Shown here: positions 1 to 5,415 of the stretch, in pieces
Layout: each line of letters opens with the position of its first letter
Position numbering within the stretch: the first letter of the stretch is position 1
NCBI GenBank assembly: GCA_900546845.1
Contig: UREK01000046.1
Coordinates: 1-10,060, forward strand
Reading direction: 5' to 3'
Length of the DNA: 10,060 nucleotides
Source: an uncultured Eubacteriales bacterium
Lineage (GTDB): Bacteria > Bacillota > Clostridia > Christensenellales > CAG-138
Program-made: the position numbers and the translations under genes
The notes under the pieces: model-generated
Database searches by the model: none
What the model was told of the DNA's origin: nothing
The model's input: the letters and a program-made list of their open reading frames with translations, nothing else

Positions 1-46
1 TTCGCGAACTGTGGTCGCGTTAGCGGGAAAGATAGGTAGCTGCCGG
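1..46 (+). rRNA. rrf: 5S rRNA, 3' end only (partial, cut by window edge)
   Basis: The first 46 bases read like the 3' third of a bacterial 5S rRNA. A short helix IV-like hairpin (CGCGA at 3-7 pairing with TCGCG at 14-18) is followed by GCGGGAAAGATAGG, a variant of the usual GGGAGAGTAGG stretch, and then by GCTGCCGG at 39-46, which would be the 3' strand of terminal helix I. A strong intrinsic terminator starts five bases later, as expected at the end of an rRNA operon. The 5' part lies outside the window, so helix I pairing cannot be verified. An Rfam 5S covariance model over this window plus upstream sequence would settle it. Confidence 0.65.
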
Positions 47-309
47 TTTCCAAAAGAAAGAGAACACCATGTGGTGTTCTCTTTCTTTTGCAGTCTGATA
101 CCTCTCTTTCCAGGCCTTGAGCCGGCAAGACGCGGAGCGTTCTTGGCTGAAGACGGGTCGAGGCCGGTGCGCAGCAGAAAACGATACGGTGTATCGTTTT
201 CAGGCCGAGACGGGCGGACACTTGCGGCCGCCCCGGGTTGTGATGCCCTAAGTAAATCCCCGCCCTTTGAGCGGGGGGCGCCCCTCCATACATGATAGGT
301 AGCTGCCGG
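31..309. repeat. 16-bp direct repeat of the 5S 3' end flanking a hairpin-rich spacer
   Basis: GATAGGTAGCTGCCGG occurs at 31-46 and again, identical, at 294-309. The bases before the second copy do not match 5S, so it is an isolated copy of the gene end. Each copy is followed by its own hairpin (51-90 and 309-328). The spacer holds further perfect inverted repeats: 177-187/191-201 (11 bp, loop GGT), 212-217/228-233 (6 bp) and 258-263/271-276 (6 bp). I see no convincing coding sequence in it. It could be a recombination scar between rRNA operons or a pair of attachment-site cores left by an integrated element. Confidence 0.6.
51..90 (+). terminator. Long perfect inverted repeat, intrinsic terminator of the rRNA operon
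   Basis: CAAAAGAAAGAGAACACCA at 51-69 is perfectly complementary to 72-90, giving a 19-bp arm on each side of a TG centre (about 18 bp with a four-base loop as RNA). The right arm ends in a T-rich stretch and the left arm begins A-rich, so the hairpin could terminate transcription in both directions. Its place directly after the 5S-like 3' end fits an rrn operon terminator. Confidence 0.75.
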
Positions 310-330
310 AGACGCCCGCAGGCGTTTCTT
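309..330 (+). terminator. Possible weak intrinsic terminator after the second 5S-end copy
   Basis: GAGACGCC (309-316) pairs with GGCGTTTC (321-328), with one G-U pair, around a CGCA loop. It is followed only by TT, so the U-tract is poor. It sits right after the second copy of the 5S 3' end, which mirrors the arrangement at 31-90. Confidence 0.35.
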
Positions 331-387
331 ATGCGATAACATTTGCGCGCGATTCCTGCTCAGCAAGCAAAACTGATTCGTAAAATC

Positions 388-416
388 TTGCATCTGACAA
401 TAGAATATGCTATACT
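388..416 (+). promoter_or_regulatory. Sigma-A promoter for the GNAT leader transcript
   Basis: TTGCAT at 388-393 and TATACT at 411-416 are separated by 17 bases, and TGC directly precedes the -10 box (extended -10). Transcription would start near 423, shortly before the leader ORF at 451. This is a near-consensus promoter in an AT-rich stretch and the only good candidate upstream of the GNAT gene. Confidence 0.75.
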
Positions 417-450
417 TTATAAAAATAATCATGAAAGGCAGGTGGGCAAA

Positions 451-501
451 ATGACAACTGATGCGCTGATAAAATCAAATGCCGTTTTGTCCATTGCATA
501 A
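451..501 (+). CDS. Short leader ORF (16 codons) upstream of the GNAT gene
   Basis: ATG at 451 opens a 16-residue ORF, MTTDALIKSNAVLSIA, ending in TAA at 499-501. An AGGTGG ribosome binding site lies at 440-445, five bases before the start. The ORF lies between a good promoter (388-416) and an intrinsic terminator (519-558). Codons 6 to 9 (466-477) contain the strand that can form the alternative, antiterminating pairing. This is the layout of a regulatory leader peptide whose translation, rather than its product, controls readthrough. I do not recognise the peptide as a known leader. Start and regulatory role are inferred. Confidence 0.55.
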   Translation: MTTDALIKSNAVLSIA

Positions 502-540
502 AGCTTTTAAAGGATGGAAAATCGCTTCTGATTTTATCAG
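466..540 (+). promoter_or_regulatory. Antiterminator pairing of an attenuator
   Basis: CTGATAAAATCA at 466-477, inside the leader ORF, is perfectly complementary over 12 bases to 529-540, which includes the upper left arm, the loop and part of the right arm of the terminator hairpin. The two pairings are mutually exclusive. The antiterminator's partner strand is complete before the terminator's right arm (536-549) is finished, so it can form first when 466-477 is free. Ribosome position on the leader could decide which structure forms. Confidence 0.6.
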
Positions 541-558
541 GAGCGATTTCTATTTTTT
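519..558 (+). terminator. Intrinsic terminator in the GNAT leader (attenuator)
   Basis: The stem pairs 519-532 with 536-549 (14 bp including one G-U pair at 527/541) around a TTT loop, followed by CTA and six Ts at 553-558. It lies after the promoter and leader ORF and ends 15 bases before the GNAT start codon, while the gene's ribosome binding site (562-566) is downstream of it. It therefore acts on transcripts made from 388-416 rather than on an upstream gene. Confidence 0.8.
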
Positions 559-573
559 GAAAGAGGTACTTTT

Positions 574-1080
574 ATGAAACAACTAAAGTTTGTACAATTG
601 GTGAAGAACGATGCAGAGCTATTTAAAAAGGCTGAGAGCGTGTGGATCCCTTTTATAAAGGAGGTAAATGCGAATGATGGAATAATGCGGGATGATGCCG
701 AAATAGCAATTGGATTACAAAAAAGGATTAGTATTCAGGGATTGCGGAGTGATATGCACTTTGAGATTGCCTTGTTGGACAATATAGTAATCGGCATATC
801 AATGTTTGCGATTGACCTTGGCACAGTGTATGGATTGCTGGATCATCCAGGTTACGGCACTGTAATGGGATTTTATATTAAACCGGAATGCAGACGCAAG
901 GGATATGGCAGACAAATGTACGAGCATATTCAGAAAACTTTGGCGAAGGATGGCGCACGCAAAATATATGTATGCCCTGATGCGGTGACTGGCGTGCCGT
1001 TTTGGAGTGCAATGGGCTTTTCTGAAAGCGGAAAATATGACCCTGACGAAAAAAAGCCAATATACATTAAAGCGTTGTAG
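574..1080 (+). CDS. GNAT family N-acetyltransferase under attenuator control
   Basis: This 168-residue cytoplasmic protein has the GNAT fold that transfers an acetyl group from acetyl-CoA. Motif A spans about residues 95-123 and holds the CoA pyrophosphate loop R107-R-K-G-Y-G112. A motif B-like VPFWSAMGF at 141-149 gives the usual F/W..GF signature. The length is typical for a single-domain GNAT. ATG at 574 is preceded by AGAGG at 562-566, seven bases upstream. The gene is clearly AT-richer than the - strand operons and lies beside an integrase relic, which suggests horizontal acquisition. The leader ORF and terminator upstream suggest induction by something that perturbs translation, such as a ribosome-targeting antibiotic, so a resistance role is possible. 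The acetyl acceptor cannot be read from the sequence. Confidence 0.85.
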   Translation: MKQLKFVQLVKNDAELFKKAESVWIPFIKEVNANDGIMRDDAEIAIGLQKRISIQGLRSDMHFEIALLDNIVIGISMFAIDLGTVYGLLDHPGYGTVMGFYIKPECRRKGYGRQMYEHIQKTLAKDGARKIYVCPDAVTGVPFWSAMGFSESGKYDPDEKKPIYIKAL

Positions 1081-1318
1081 CGCAGGTAGTTTGCAAGTTT
1101 AGCTAAGCCGTATTATAGTTAGGGCGGGAAGCAGTGAAATGACTTTGGAGGATGTTGACCAGGGTATTTCCCTTTCCGTCCTTCGGTTTGTCCTTGGTAG
1201 CGATGATATATATGCTATGATACCATAAGTACAAGAGGCCGTATGGCTTTAAAGGCCCGGCAGAAGGAACATCAGCTGACGAAACAATGAAGCATGCCGA
1301 ATGTGACCCGCTTGCGGC
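1081..1318. other. Gene-free spacer after the GNAT, probably degraded mobile DNA
   Basis: No convincing gene or terminator is visible between the GNAT stop and the integrase relic. A 29-codon ORF at 1139-1228 has protein-like composition but no family I recognise. CATGCCG at 1293-1299 pairs with CGGCATG at 1315-1321 to give a 7-bp hairpin with a 15-base loop just before the integrase remnant. The segment is best seen as non-coding debris of the same element. Confidence 0.35.
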
Positions 1319-1962
1319 ATGTCTCCCGCGGTGAAGGTACACAGGTTTGTACGTAAAGCTATACCCACAGGCGAGCGTACGATCCTCACCAATCAGGATA
1401 TAAGACACTCTTTACAGAGGAGACAGTCACCGTGCGCAAACGCACTTATAAGGCGTTCTACATCTCTACATCTCTACATCCATGTATGGCGGTTGATTAT
1501 TGTAATTCTTGGTTTACGTCACGGCGAGCTGGCAGGGATAAAATGGAGCGACATTGACGAAAACGGCATCCTTGCACATCCAGCGGTCCATAAACAGGCT
1601 GGGAGGAATCAGCGACAGCAAGATCGAGAACGCAATGCGCGACATCCTGCTTCCACCGCATGCTCTGTGTGTAATCGAGGATCAGAAAGGCATGCGCAAG
1701 GAGCATGGAATAGCGACACGCACGTGGATTTTCCTGGCCCCGATGGGAACCGAACCAACACGAATATGCTATACAAGCAGTGGAAGCTATATTGCAAACA
1801 GCACGGCATAGAATTCACGCTGCGCGAGCTGCGGCACACAACCGTCAGCCTCGTAAAGACCGAGCTGCTGGAGGATTTGCCGAAGCAAATGATTGGCCCC
1901 TCTGAAAGCATGGACGTAGGTATAAGCACGAGGGTGAGGGCGTTTTCGCTAAGATTTTGTAA
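1319..1962 (+). pseudogene. Tyrosine recombinase (phage/ICE-type integrase), frameshifted remnant
   Basis: Integrase sequence is spread over three frames. Frame 2 gives a PTGERTILTNQDIR linker-like stretch (from about 1355) and GLRHGEL at 1511-1531, with the box I catalytic arginine. Frame 3 gives RSINRL...SKIEN (about 1578-1625), with the beta-hairpin lysine, and on to WIF at 1725-1733. Frame 2 resumes at about 1730 with FPGPDG and ELRHT (1826-1840), the box II arginine. Frame 1 finishes with YKHE at 1921-1932, containing the nucleophilic tyrosine, and a stop at 1960-1962. Shifts therefore lie near 1565-1578, 1730-1735 and 1915-1921. The expected GHS motif reads GPS (CCC at 1898-1900), so a catalytic His is lost as well. 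The N-terminal DNA-binding region is missing or unrecognisable. The remnant lies next to tRNA-Thr, a common integration target. Confidence 0.8.
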
Positions 1963-2034
1963 TTGTGTACTTTGCAAAAGCAAAACCCGCCAAACCTTTA
2001 GAAGGCTAGATGGTTCCTTTTGGCAGTAGTAGTG

Positions 2035-2164
2035 GGAGCCCTTCGACTCGCATCGGCATGCTTGCGTGCGCTCAGCGCAGCGCAATTCGCCTGCTCGCCG
2101 AAGCCGGCCGCTTAAATCGCAACACCGTTGCGATTTGTCCCGGCAAAAGCCGGGCCGCGGCTCC
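2035..2164. other. Multi-hairpin structured element between integrase relic and tRNA
   Basis: GGAGCC at 2035-2040 can pair with GGCTCC at 2159-2164 and enclose a row of hairpins. These are 2062-2071/2075-2085 (10 bp, one bulged G, TCA loop), 2114-2123/2127-2136 (perfect 10 bp, ACC loop) and 2139-2144/2149-2154 (perfect 6 bp, AAAA loop). No ORF here looks real. The fold could be a non-coding RNA, the end of a mobile element or a local repeat. Neither strand has a clear promoter directly next to it. Confidence 0.5.
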
Positions 2165-2186
2165 GGATCCCTTCAATTCGCAAATT

Positions 2187-2222
2187 CCAAACAAAAAACC
2201 ACCCGGTTGGGTGGTTTTTGTT
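2187..2222 (-). terminator. Intrinsic terminator directly after tRNA-Thr
   Basis: On the - strand GGGTGG pairs with CCACCC around a four-base loop (core 2199-2214), and the A/T-rich flanks (AACAAAAA / TTTTTTGTTT) extend the pairing, with one unpaired base. The T-run follows on the - strand. The hairpin begins immediately after the encoded CCA of the tRNA. The A-rich left side means it could also stop + strand transcripts coming from the integrase relic. Confidence 0.85.
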
Positions 2223-2299
2223 TGGAGCTGGTGATGGGAGTCGGACCCATGAACCTCGTCATTACCAATGACGCGCTCTACCAACTGAGCTACACCAGC
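2223..2299 (-). tRNA. tRNA-Thr, anticodon GGT, CCA encoded
   Basis: Read on the - strand, the acceptor GCTGGTG pairs with CACCAGC. The D arm is GCTC..GAGC with AGTTGGTA in the loop. The anticodon stem CGTCA/TGACG closes loop TTGGTAA, giving anticodon GGT, which reads ACC and ACU threonine codons. The T stem ATGGG/CCCAT closes loop TCCGACT. The discriminator is T and CCA is encoded at 2225-2223. Two details are slightly unusual: the variable region counts six bases (AGGTTC), and position 55 is C rather than the near-universal U. All four stems are otherwise perfect, so the gene looks functional. It has its own promoter and terminator. Confidence 0.95.
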
Positions 2300-2326
2300 G
2301 AACTCCGCAGGCGCGGAACGTATAGT

Positions 2327-2355
2327 ATTATACCCAATCTGACCGCCAAATGCAA
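2327..2355 (-). promoter_or_regulatory. Promoter of tRNA-Thr
   Basis: On the - strand TTGCAT (2355-2350) and a perfect TATAAT (2332-2327) are separated by 17 bases. The -10 box lies 27 bases before the tRNA 5' end, a normal distance for a short 5' leader removed by RNase P. The promoter lies in the gap after the GNAT stop at 2382, so the tRNA need not depend on operon readthrough. Confidence 0.85.
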
Positions 2356-2381
2356 GGTGTTTTTCGCTCTTTTTTTCGGTT

Positions 2382-2867
2382 TTATTCCGGCTGTGCCCGG
2401 CTGGGCTCTTTGCCCTTGCAGGCGCGCGGCCAGACCACGCTGCCGCGCGGTACGCAAAGCAACGTGGCACCGCTGGCCTGCACATCCGCAGGCTGGAAAC
2501 CGAATGACGCGAAGAGCGGCCGCGCCGCTTCTTCTACAGCCGCTTCGATTGCCGCAAAGGGCATTTGCTGCGCCTTATAAAGCATCACACGCAAAAGCAG
2601 GTCGTCATACAGCTTGCCGCGGAACAAAGGCGCGACGACAAGCCGGTCGATCCGCACAGCGCCGCGCTCCGGGCAGGGGTACATCCGCCCGGCGCCGATC
2701 GGCTCGCCTGCATCCGTGCGCACGAACAGGTGCGCCGCGAATGCGTCCAGCGCGTCGAATTCCGCCTCCGGCAAAACACCCTGCTCCCGTACGCGCACGG
2801 CCTCCCGCAGCGCGCGGACAGGCGTGAAGCCTGCGCCCGTACCTACGGTCCATTCCGTCATAAACAT
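2382..2867 (-). CDS. Small divergent GNAT-like acetyltransferase
   Basis: This 161-residue protein resembles GNAT acyltransferases. IDRLVVAPLFRGKLYDDLL (about residues 73-91) matches beta4/motif A, and LFASFGFQP (118-126) matches the C-terminal GF motif. The CoA loop reads RGKLYD, without the second glycine of R-x-x-G-x-G/A, so CoA binding may be altered. The last 15 or so residues are basic and probably disordered. ATG at 2867 is chosen because GGAGGA at 2876-2881 lies eight bases upstream; the ATG two codons later would be too far from it. It starts 19 bases after the AI-2E gene stop, so it is probably the last gene of that operon. The substrate is unknown. Confidence 0.75.
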   Translation of the reverse strand: MFMTEWTVGTGAGFTPVRALREAVRVREQGVLPEAEFDALDAFAAHLFVRTDAGEPIGAGRMYPCPERGAVRIDRLVVAPLFRGKLYDDLLLRVMLYKAQQMPFAAIEAAVEEAARPLFASFGFQPADVQASGATLLCVPRGSVVWPRACKGKEPSRAQPE

Positions 2868-2886
2868 GAAACGTATCCTCCGGATT

Positions 2887-4227
2887 TTATCGTTCCGTCA
2901 TGCGTTCTATCTCATCATCCGTAGGCGGCGTCTCGCGCATGCCGGCCGCATACCGCTTTTCCTCCACGCGGCGGTTCACCCACTCGCTTACGAGTGTGTA
3001 TAGCACGGCCATCACGGGTACGCACAGCACGATGCCGACGATGCCGAACAACCCGCTGCCGAGCAGCACCGCGATCATCACCCAGATGCCCGAAAGGCCC
3101 ACAGCGTTGCCCACCACGCGGGGGTAGAACACATTTGCCTCGATCTGCTGCACGACGAGCACCAGCACAATGAACCAGAGCACGCGCGAAGGATCGCTCA
3201 CGAGGATGATGAGCGCGCCGAACAGCGCGGAAACCCAGGGGCCGATGATCGGCACGATCTGCGTTGCGCCGACGACCACGCTGATAAGCAGTGCATACGG
3301 GAAACCGAACAACGACATGCCAATGAAGCACAGCGTGCCGAGAATCGTGCATTCGATGACCATCCCATAGAAATAGTGGTTAAGAGCTTCGTTCGTGCGC
3401 GTGCTCACATCCAGGATGCGCATGGCACGGCGCCGGTTGAAGAGCGCTACGACGACCTTTTTCCCCTGGAAGATCAGCTTTTCCTTGTTGAACAGGGCAT
3501 AGATGCTGATGACCGACGCGAAGAACACATCTATGACCGTGGAGGCAACGCTCACGGTAAACTTGGCGGCGCCCGCAACGAGTGCGGTGAGCAGTTCGTC
3601 GAACTGGGTCAGGATGGTTTGCACCGCGCCCCGGATCCGCTCCTCGATGGCCGGGTTCAGCTCCAGTTTATCCCAAAGCTCGCTGCCCCAGGCCGTGAGC
3701 GATTCGACGTAGCCGTCCATGCCGTTTGCAAGCGTGACGACGCTCCCTGCGATGCGCGGGATGATCAAAAAGAGCACCGCCGCGACAATGACCAGGATAA
3801 ACACGATCGCGATCGACTGGCACACCGCCCGCTTAAGCGAGCAGATATTCCATTTTTTGAAAACCCGGTTCTCCAGAAAGCGCATGGGCATGTTGGTGAT
3901 AAACGCAAACGCGATGCCGATGAACACCGGCTTGAGCACGGAAAAGAACGTGCCGGTTACTTTCGTAACATCCGTGAAGTTTTCAAAGATCTCATAGACG
4001 AGTACCGTCACGAGCGCCACTGCGAGCGGCACGCGCGCGCTGCGCCAGACGCGCTGCTTTTCCCGCTTTTCCTGGGCCTCCTTCTCGCGCTGCGCCTGCT
4101 CCGCTTTGGCCTTCTTTTCAGCCAGCTCCGCCGCTTCCCGTTCCGCTGCCTCCTGCGCCGCTTGCGCTGCGGCCTCGCTGCCCGCGCCGGGGCGATTCCT
4201 GCCGGTATCGTTTGGTGTATTGTTCAA
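2887..4227 (-). CDS. AI-2E family transporter-like membrane protein
   Basis: The 446 residues match the AI-2E transporter (PF01594) family of polytopic membrane proteins. Residues 18-60 form an Ala/Glu/Lys-rich, probably coiled-coil cytoplasmic extension. Hydrophobic segments then fall at roughly 65-84, 97-112, 136-158, 213-247, 286-306, 311-345, 347-362 and 381-413. The family signatures QIVPIIGPW (323-331) and QQIEANVFYPRVVG (360-373) are present. Members are variously linked to autoinducer-2 export or ion transport, so the substrate here is open. The start is TTG at 4227, with GGAGGA at 4237-4242 nine bases upstream; there is no ATG nearby. The TTG overlaps the TGA of the uridine kinase gene (TTGA at 4227-4224), which implies translational coupling. 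Confidence 0.9.
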   Translation of the reverse strand: MNNTPNDTGRNRPGAGSEAAAQAAQEAAEREAAELAEKKAKAEQAQREKEAQEKREKQRVWRSARVPLAVALVTVLVYEIFENFTDVTKVTGTFFSVLKPVFIGIAFAFITNMPMRFLENRVFKKWNICSLKRAVCQSIAIVFILVIVAAVLFLIIPRIAGSVVTLANGMDGYVESLTAWGSELWDKLELNPAIEERIRGAVQTILTQFDELLTALVAGAAKFTVSVASTVIDVFFASVISIYALFNKEKLIFQGKKVVVALFNRRRAMRILDVSTRTNEALNHYFYGMVIECTILGTLCFIGMSLFGFPYALLISVVVGATQIVPIIGPWVSALFGALIILVSDPSRVLWFIVLVLVVQQIEANVFYPRVVGNAVGLSGIWVMIAVLLGSGLFGIVGIVLCVPVMAVLYTLVSEWVNRRVEEKRYAAGMRETPPTDDEIERMTER

Positions 4228-4886
4228 CGGTTTGTTTCCTCCTCAAAATCTCTCTCCCGCGCCTCGCGCTCGAACTTCTCGGCCAAAAGCTTCGCCGAAA
4301 GATAGGCGCTGATGGCGTCGATCGCCATGCGGTTCTTCCCGCCGCGCATGACGGCGAAATCCGCATCGTCAATATATTTGCTGATATACTGCTCATACAT
4401 GGGCTTGACGGTGGTCAGATACTGTTCCGATATGTTTTCGATGGACCTGCCACGCGCCCGGATGTCCCGCTTGATACGCCGCAGCAGGCAGATGTCCTTA
4501 TCCACGTGCATGTAGACCTTGAGGCTCATCGCCCGGGTCATGCGCGGGTCGTGGAACATATGGATGCCCTCGAGGATCAGCACGTCCGGCGGATTGATCC
4601 ATTCGTCGGTATCCGCGCGCATGTGGTTGGCGTAATCGTAGCCCTTGCGCGTGATGGGCTGCCCTGCCGCGAGCGCCTCCACATCCCGGAACATTTCATC
4701 GTAATCGAAAATGGCCGGCTCGTCATAATTGATGCGCACCCGCTCTTCAAACGGGAGATGCGCATGGTTTTTGTAATAGCAATCCTGCCCGATAATGAGC
4801 GCATTGCAGGTGAGCGAATCGCGGATTTCCCTTGCAAGCGTGCTCTTCCCGCTGCCGCTTGCACCGCAGATGCCAACGATGATCAT
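4224..4886 (-). CDS. udk: Uridine kinase
   Basis: This cytosolic P-loop kinase of the uridine kinase/phosphoribulokinase family phosphorylates uridine and cytidine in pyrimidine salvage. From the chosen start there are 220 residues. Walker A is GASGSGKS at 8-15. D35 in IGQDCYY fits the usual catalytic Asp position, NYDEPAIFDYD (53-63) is the family's nucleoside-site block, LEGIHMF (105-111) is the second strand motif, and RRIKRDIRARGRS (136-148) is the arginine-rich lid. Length is normal. The ATG at 4886 is preferred over one five codons upstream (4901), because GGAGG at 4893-4897 is correctly spaced for 4886 and nothing suits 4901. It is the first gene of an operon with the AI-2E protein and a GNAT. 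Some paralogues act on other substrates. Confidence 0.88.
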   Translation of the reverse strand: MIIVGICGASGSGKSTLAREIRDSLTCNALIIGQDCYYKNHAHLPFEERVRINYDEPAIFDYDEMFRDVEALAAGQPITRKGYDYANHMRADTDEWINPPDVLILEGIHMFHDPRMTRAMSLKVYMHVDKDICLLRRIKRDIRARGRSIENISEQYLTTVKPMYEQYISKYIDDADFAVMRGGKNRMAIDAISAYLSAKLLAEKFEREARERDFEEETNR

Positions 4887-4927
4887 GATGCGCCTCCGCA
4901 TTGCGTATGATATGATTTCCCAAATTT

Positions 4928-4957
4928 ATTATACCTGCTCGCGTACCAAAACCGCAA
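4928..4957 (-). promoter_or_regulatory. Promoter of the udk operon
   Basis: On the - strand a perfect TATAAT (4933-4928) is preceded by TTGCGG (4957-4952) at a spacing of 18. The start site would fall near 4921, leaving a leader of about 35 bases before the udk ATG at 4886. The -10 box is strong; the -35 box and spacing are only fair. Confidence 0.6.
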
Positions 4958-5111
4958 GCCCCTGCCTGCGCGCAATGGAACCGAAGTGCGAAGCGCTTAT
5001 TTTGCTATATGGAAGGCTGGGCCGAACCTGAAACCGTATCCGGCAGCCCTGGCTGACGAACGACGCATAAATGACCGCAAGCAAAAGCGAACTCACATGC
5101 GCTCTCCCAAA

Positions 5112-5154
5112 CAAAAAACGCCCCCGCGCTTTATAAATAGAAAGCTGCGGGGGA
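5112..5154 (-). terminator. Intrinsic terminator closing the DUF1858-queT operon
   Basis: On the - strand CCCCCGC-A-GCTTT pairs with AAAGC-GCGGGGG around an eight-base A/T loop (12 bp, one bulged A), followed by CG and a run of six Ts at 5118-5113. On the + strand no T-run follows, so it works only for - strand transcripts. The nearest upstream genes on that strand are queT and DUF1858. It lies between them and the udk promoter. Confidence 0.75.
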
Positions 5155-5159
5155 GCATA

Positions 5160-5415
5160 ATCGCAAAGAGGCTCCATTTTTAGGAACCGGGTTCCAGAAA
5201 AGCGTATTCTGCGAATTTCTGTGATATTCCGCGCAATGTGGTGGATACCATCTGATACAGTTAAGCTGGCTGTGCAGAATGCCGCATTTCAGAGAGCTGG
5301 GAAACTATGGGCCAGAAAAAAGCAGGATATTTACATCCGCAGTAGCATCTGCCGTCTGAGCCGCGCCGCAGCTTGGCTCAAGAACAGGTTGCGGCGCGGC
5401 TGCAAGCAATAGGCT
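5160..5415. other. Gene-free stretch after queT with a strong GC-rich hairpin
   Basis: No ORF looks real on either strand. GCCGCGCCGCA (5360-5370) is perfectly complementary to 5390-5400, and G-U and A-T pairs extend the stem inward to about 16 bp. It lies 15 bases after the queT stop on the - strand but has no T-run, so it is not a standard terminator. A weak hairpin with a T-run on the - strand lies at 5315-5340 and might end some transcripts. If readthrough reaches the terminator at 5112-5154, the queT mRNA has a 3' untranslated region of about 260-300 bases. Confidence 0.35.

Noticed and set aside
11..295. 94-codon + strand ORF at the window start
   Set aside because: It crosses the 5S end, a 19-bp-arm terminator and several hairpins, and its product resembles no protein.
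431..454. Seven-codon ORF just before the GNAT leader ORF, overlapping it as ATGA
   Set aside because: It has no ribosome binding site and lies almost at the predicted transcript start, so translation is unlikely.
1139..1228. 29-codon + strand ORF between the GNAT and the integrase relic
   Set aside because: The composition is protein-like, but there is no good ribosome binding site and no recognisable family. It may be a fragment of a lost gene, but this cannot be supported.
1103..1408. 101-codon - strand ORF
   Set aside because: It runs antisense into the integrase relic, and there is no ribosome binding site or family resemblance to support it.
2031..2050. Duplicate of the tRNA-Thr 3' end as an attachment site
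   Set aside because: The sequence GTGGGAGCCCTTCGACTC resembles a T arm superficially, but matches the tRNA-Thr 3' end over only a few bases, so it does not qualify as an att duplication.
2066..2827. 253-codon + strand open frame
   Set aside because: It runs through the terminator, the tRNA-Thr gene and the antisense of a GNAT gene, and the translation is Arg/Ala/Pro-rich.
3376..4305. 309-codon + strand open frame
   Set aside because: It is antisense to the AI-2E gene and the end of udk, with His/Arg/Asp-rich composition and no family resemblance.
5221..5412. 63-codon + strand ORF after queT
   Set aside because: It overlaps the 5360-5400 hairpin, lacks a ribosome binding site and has no family resemblance.
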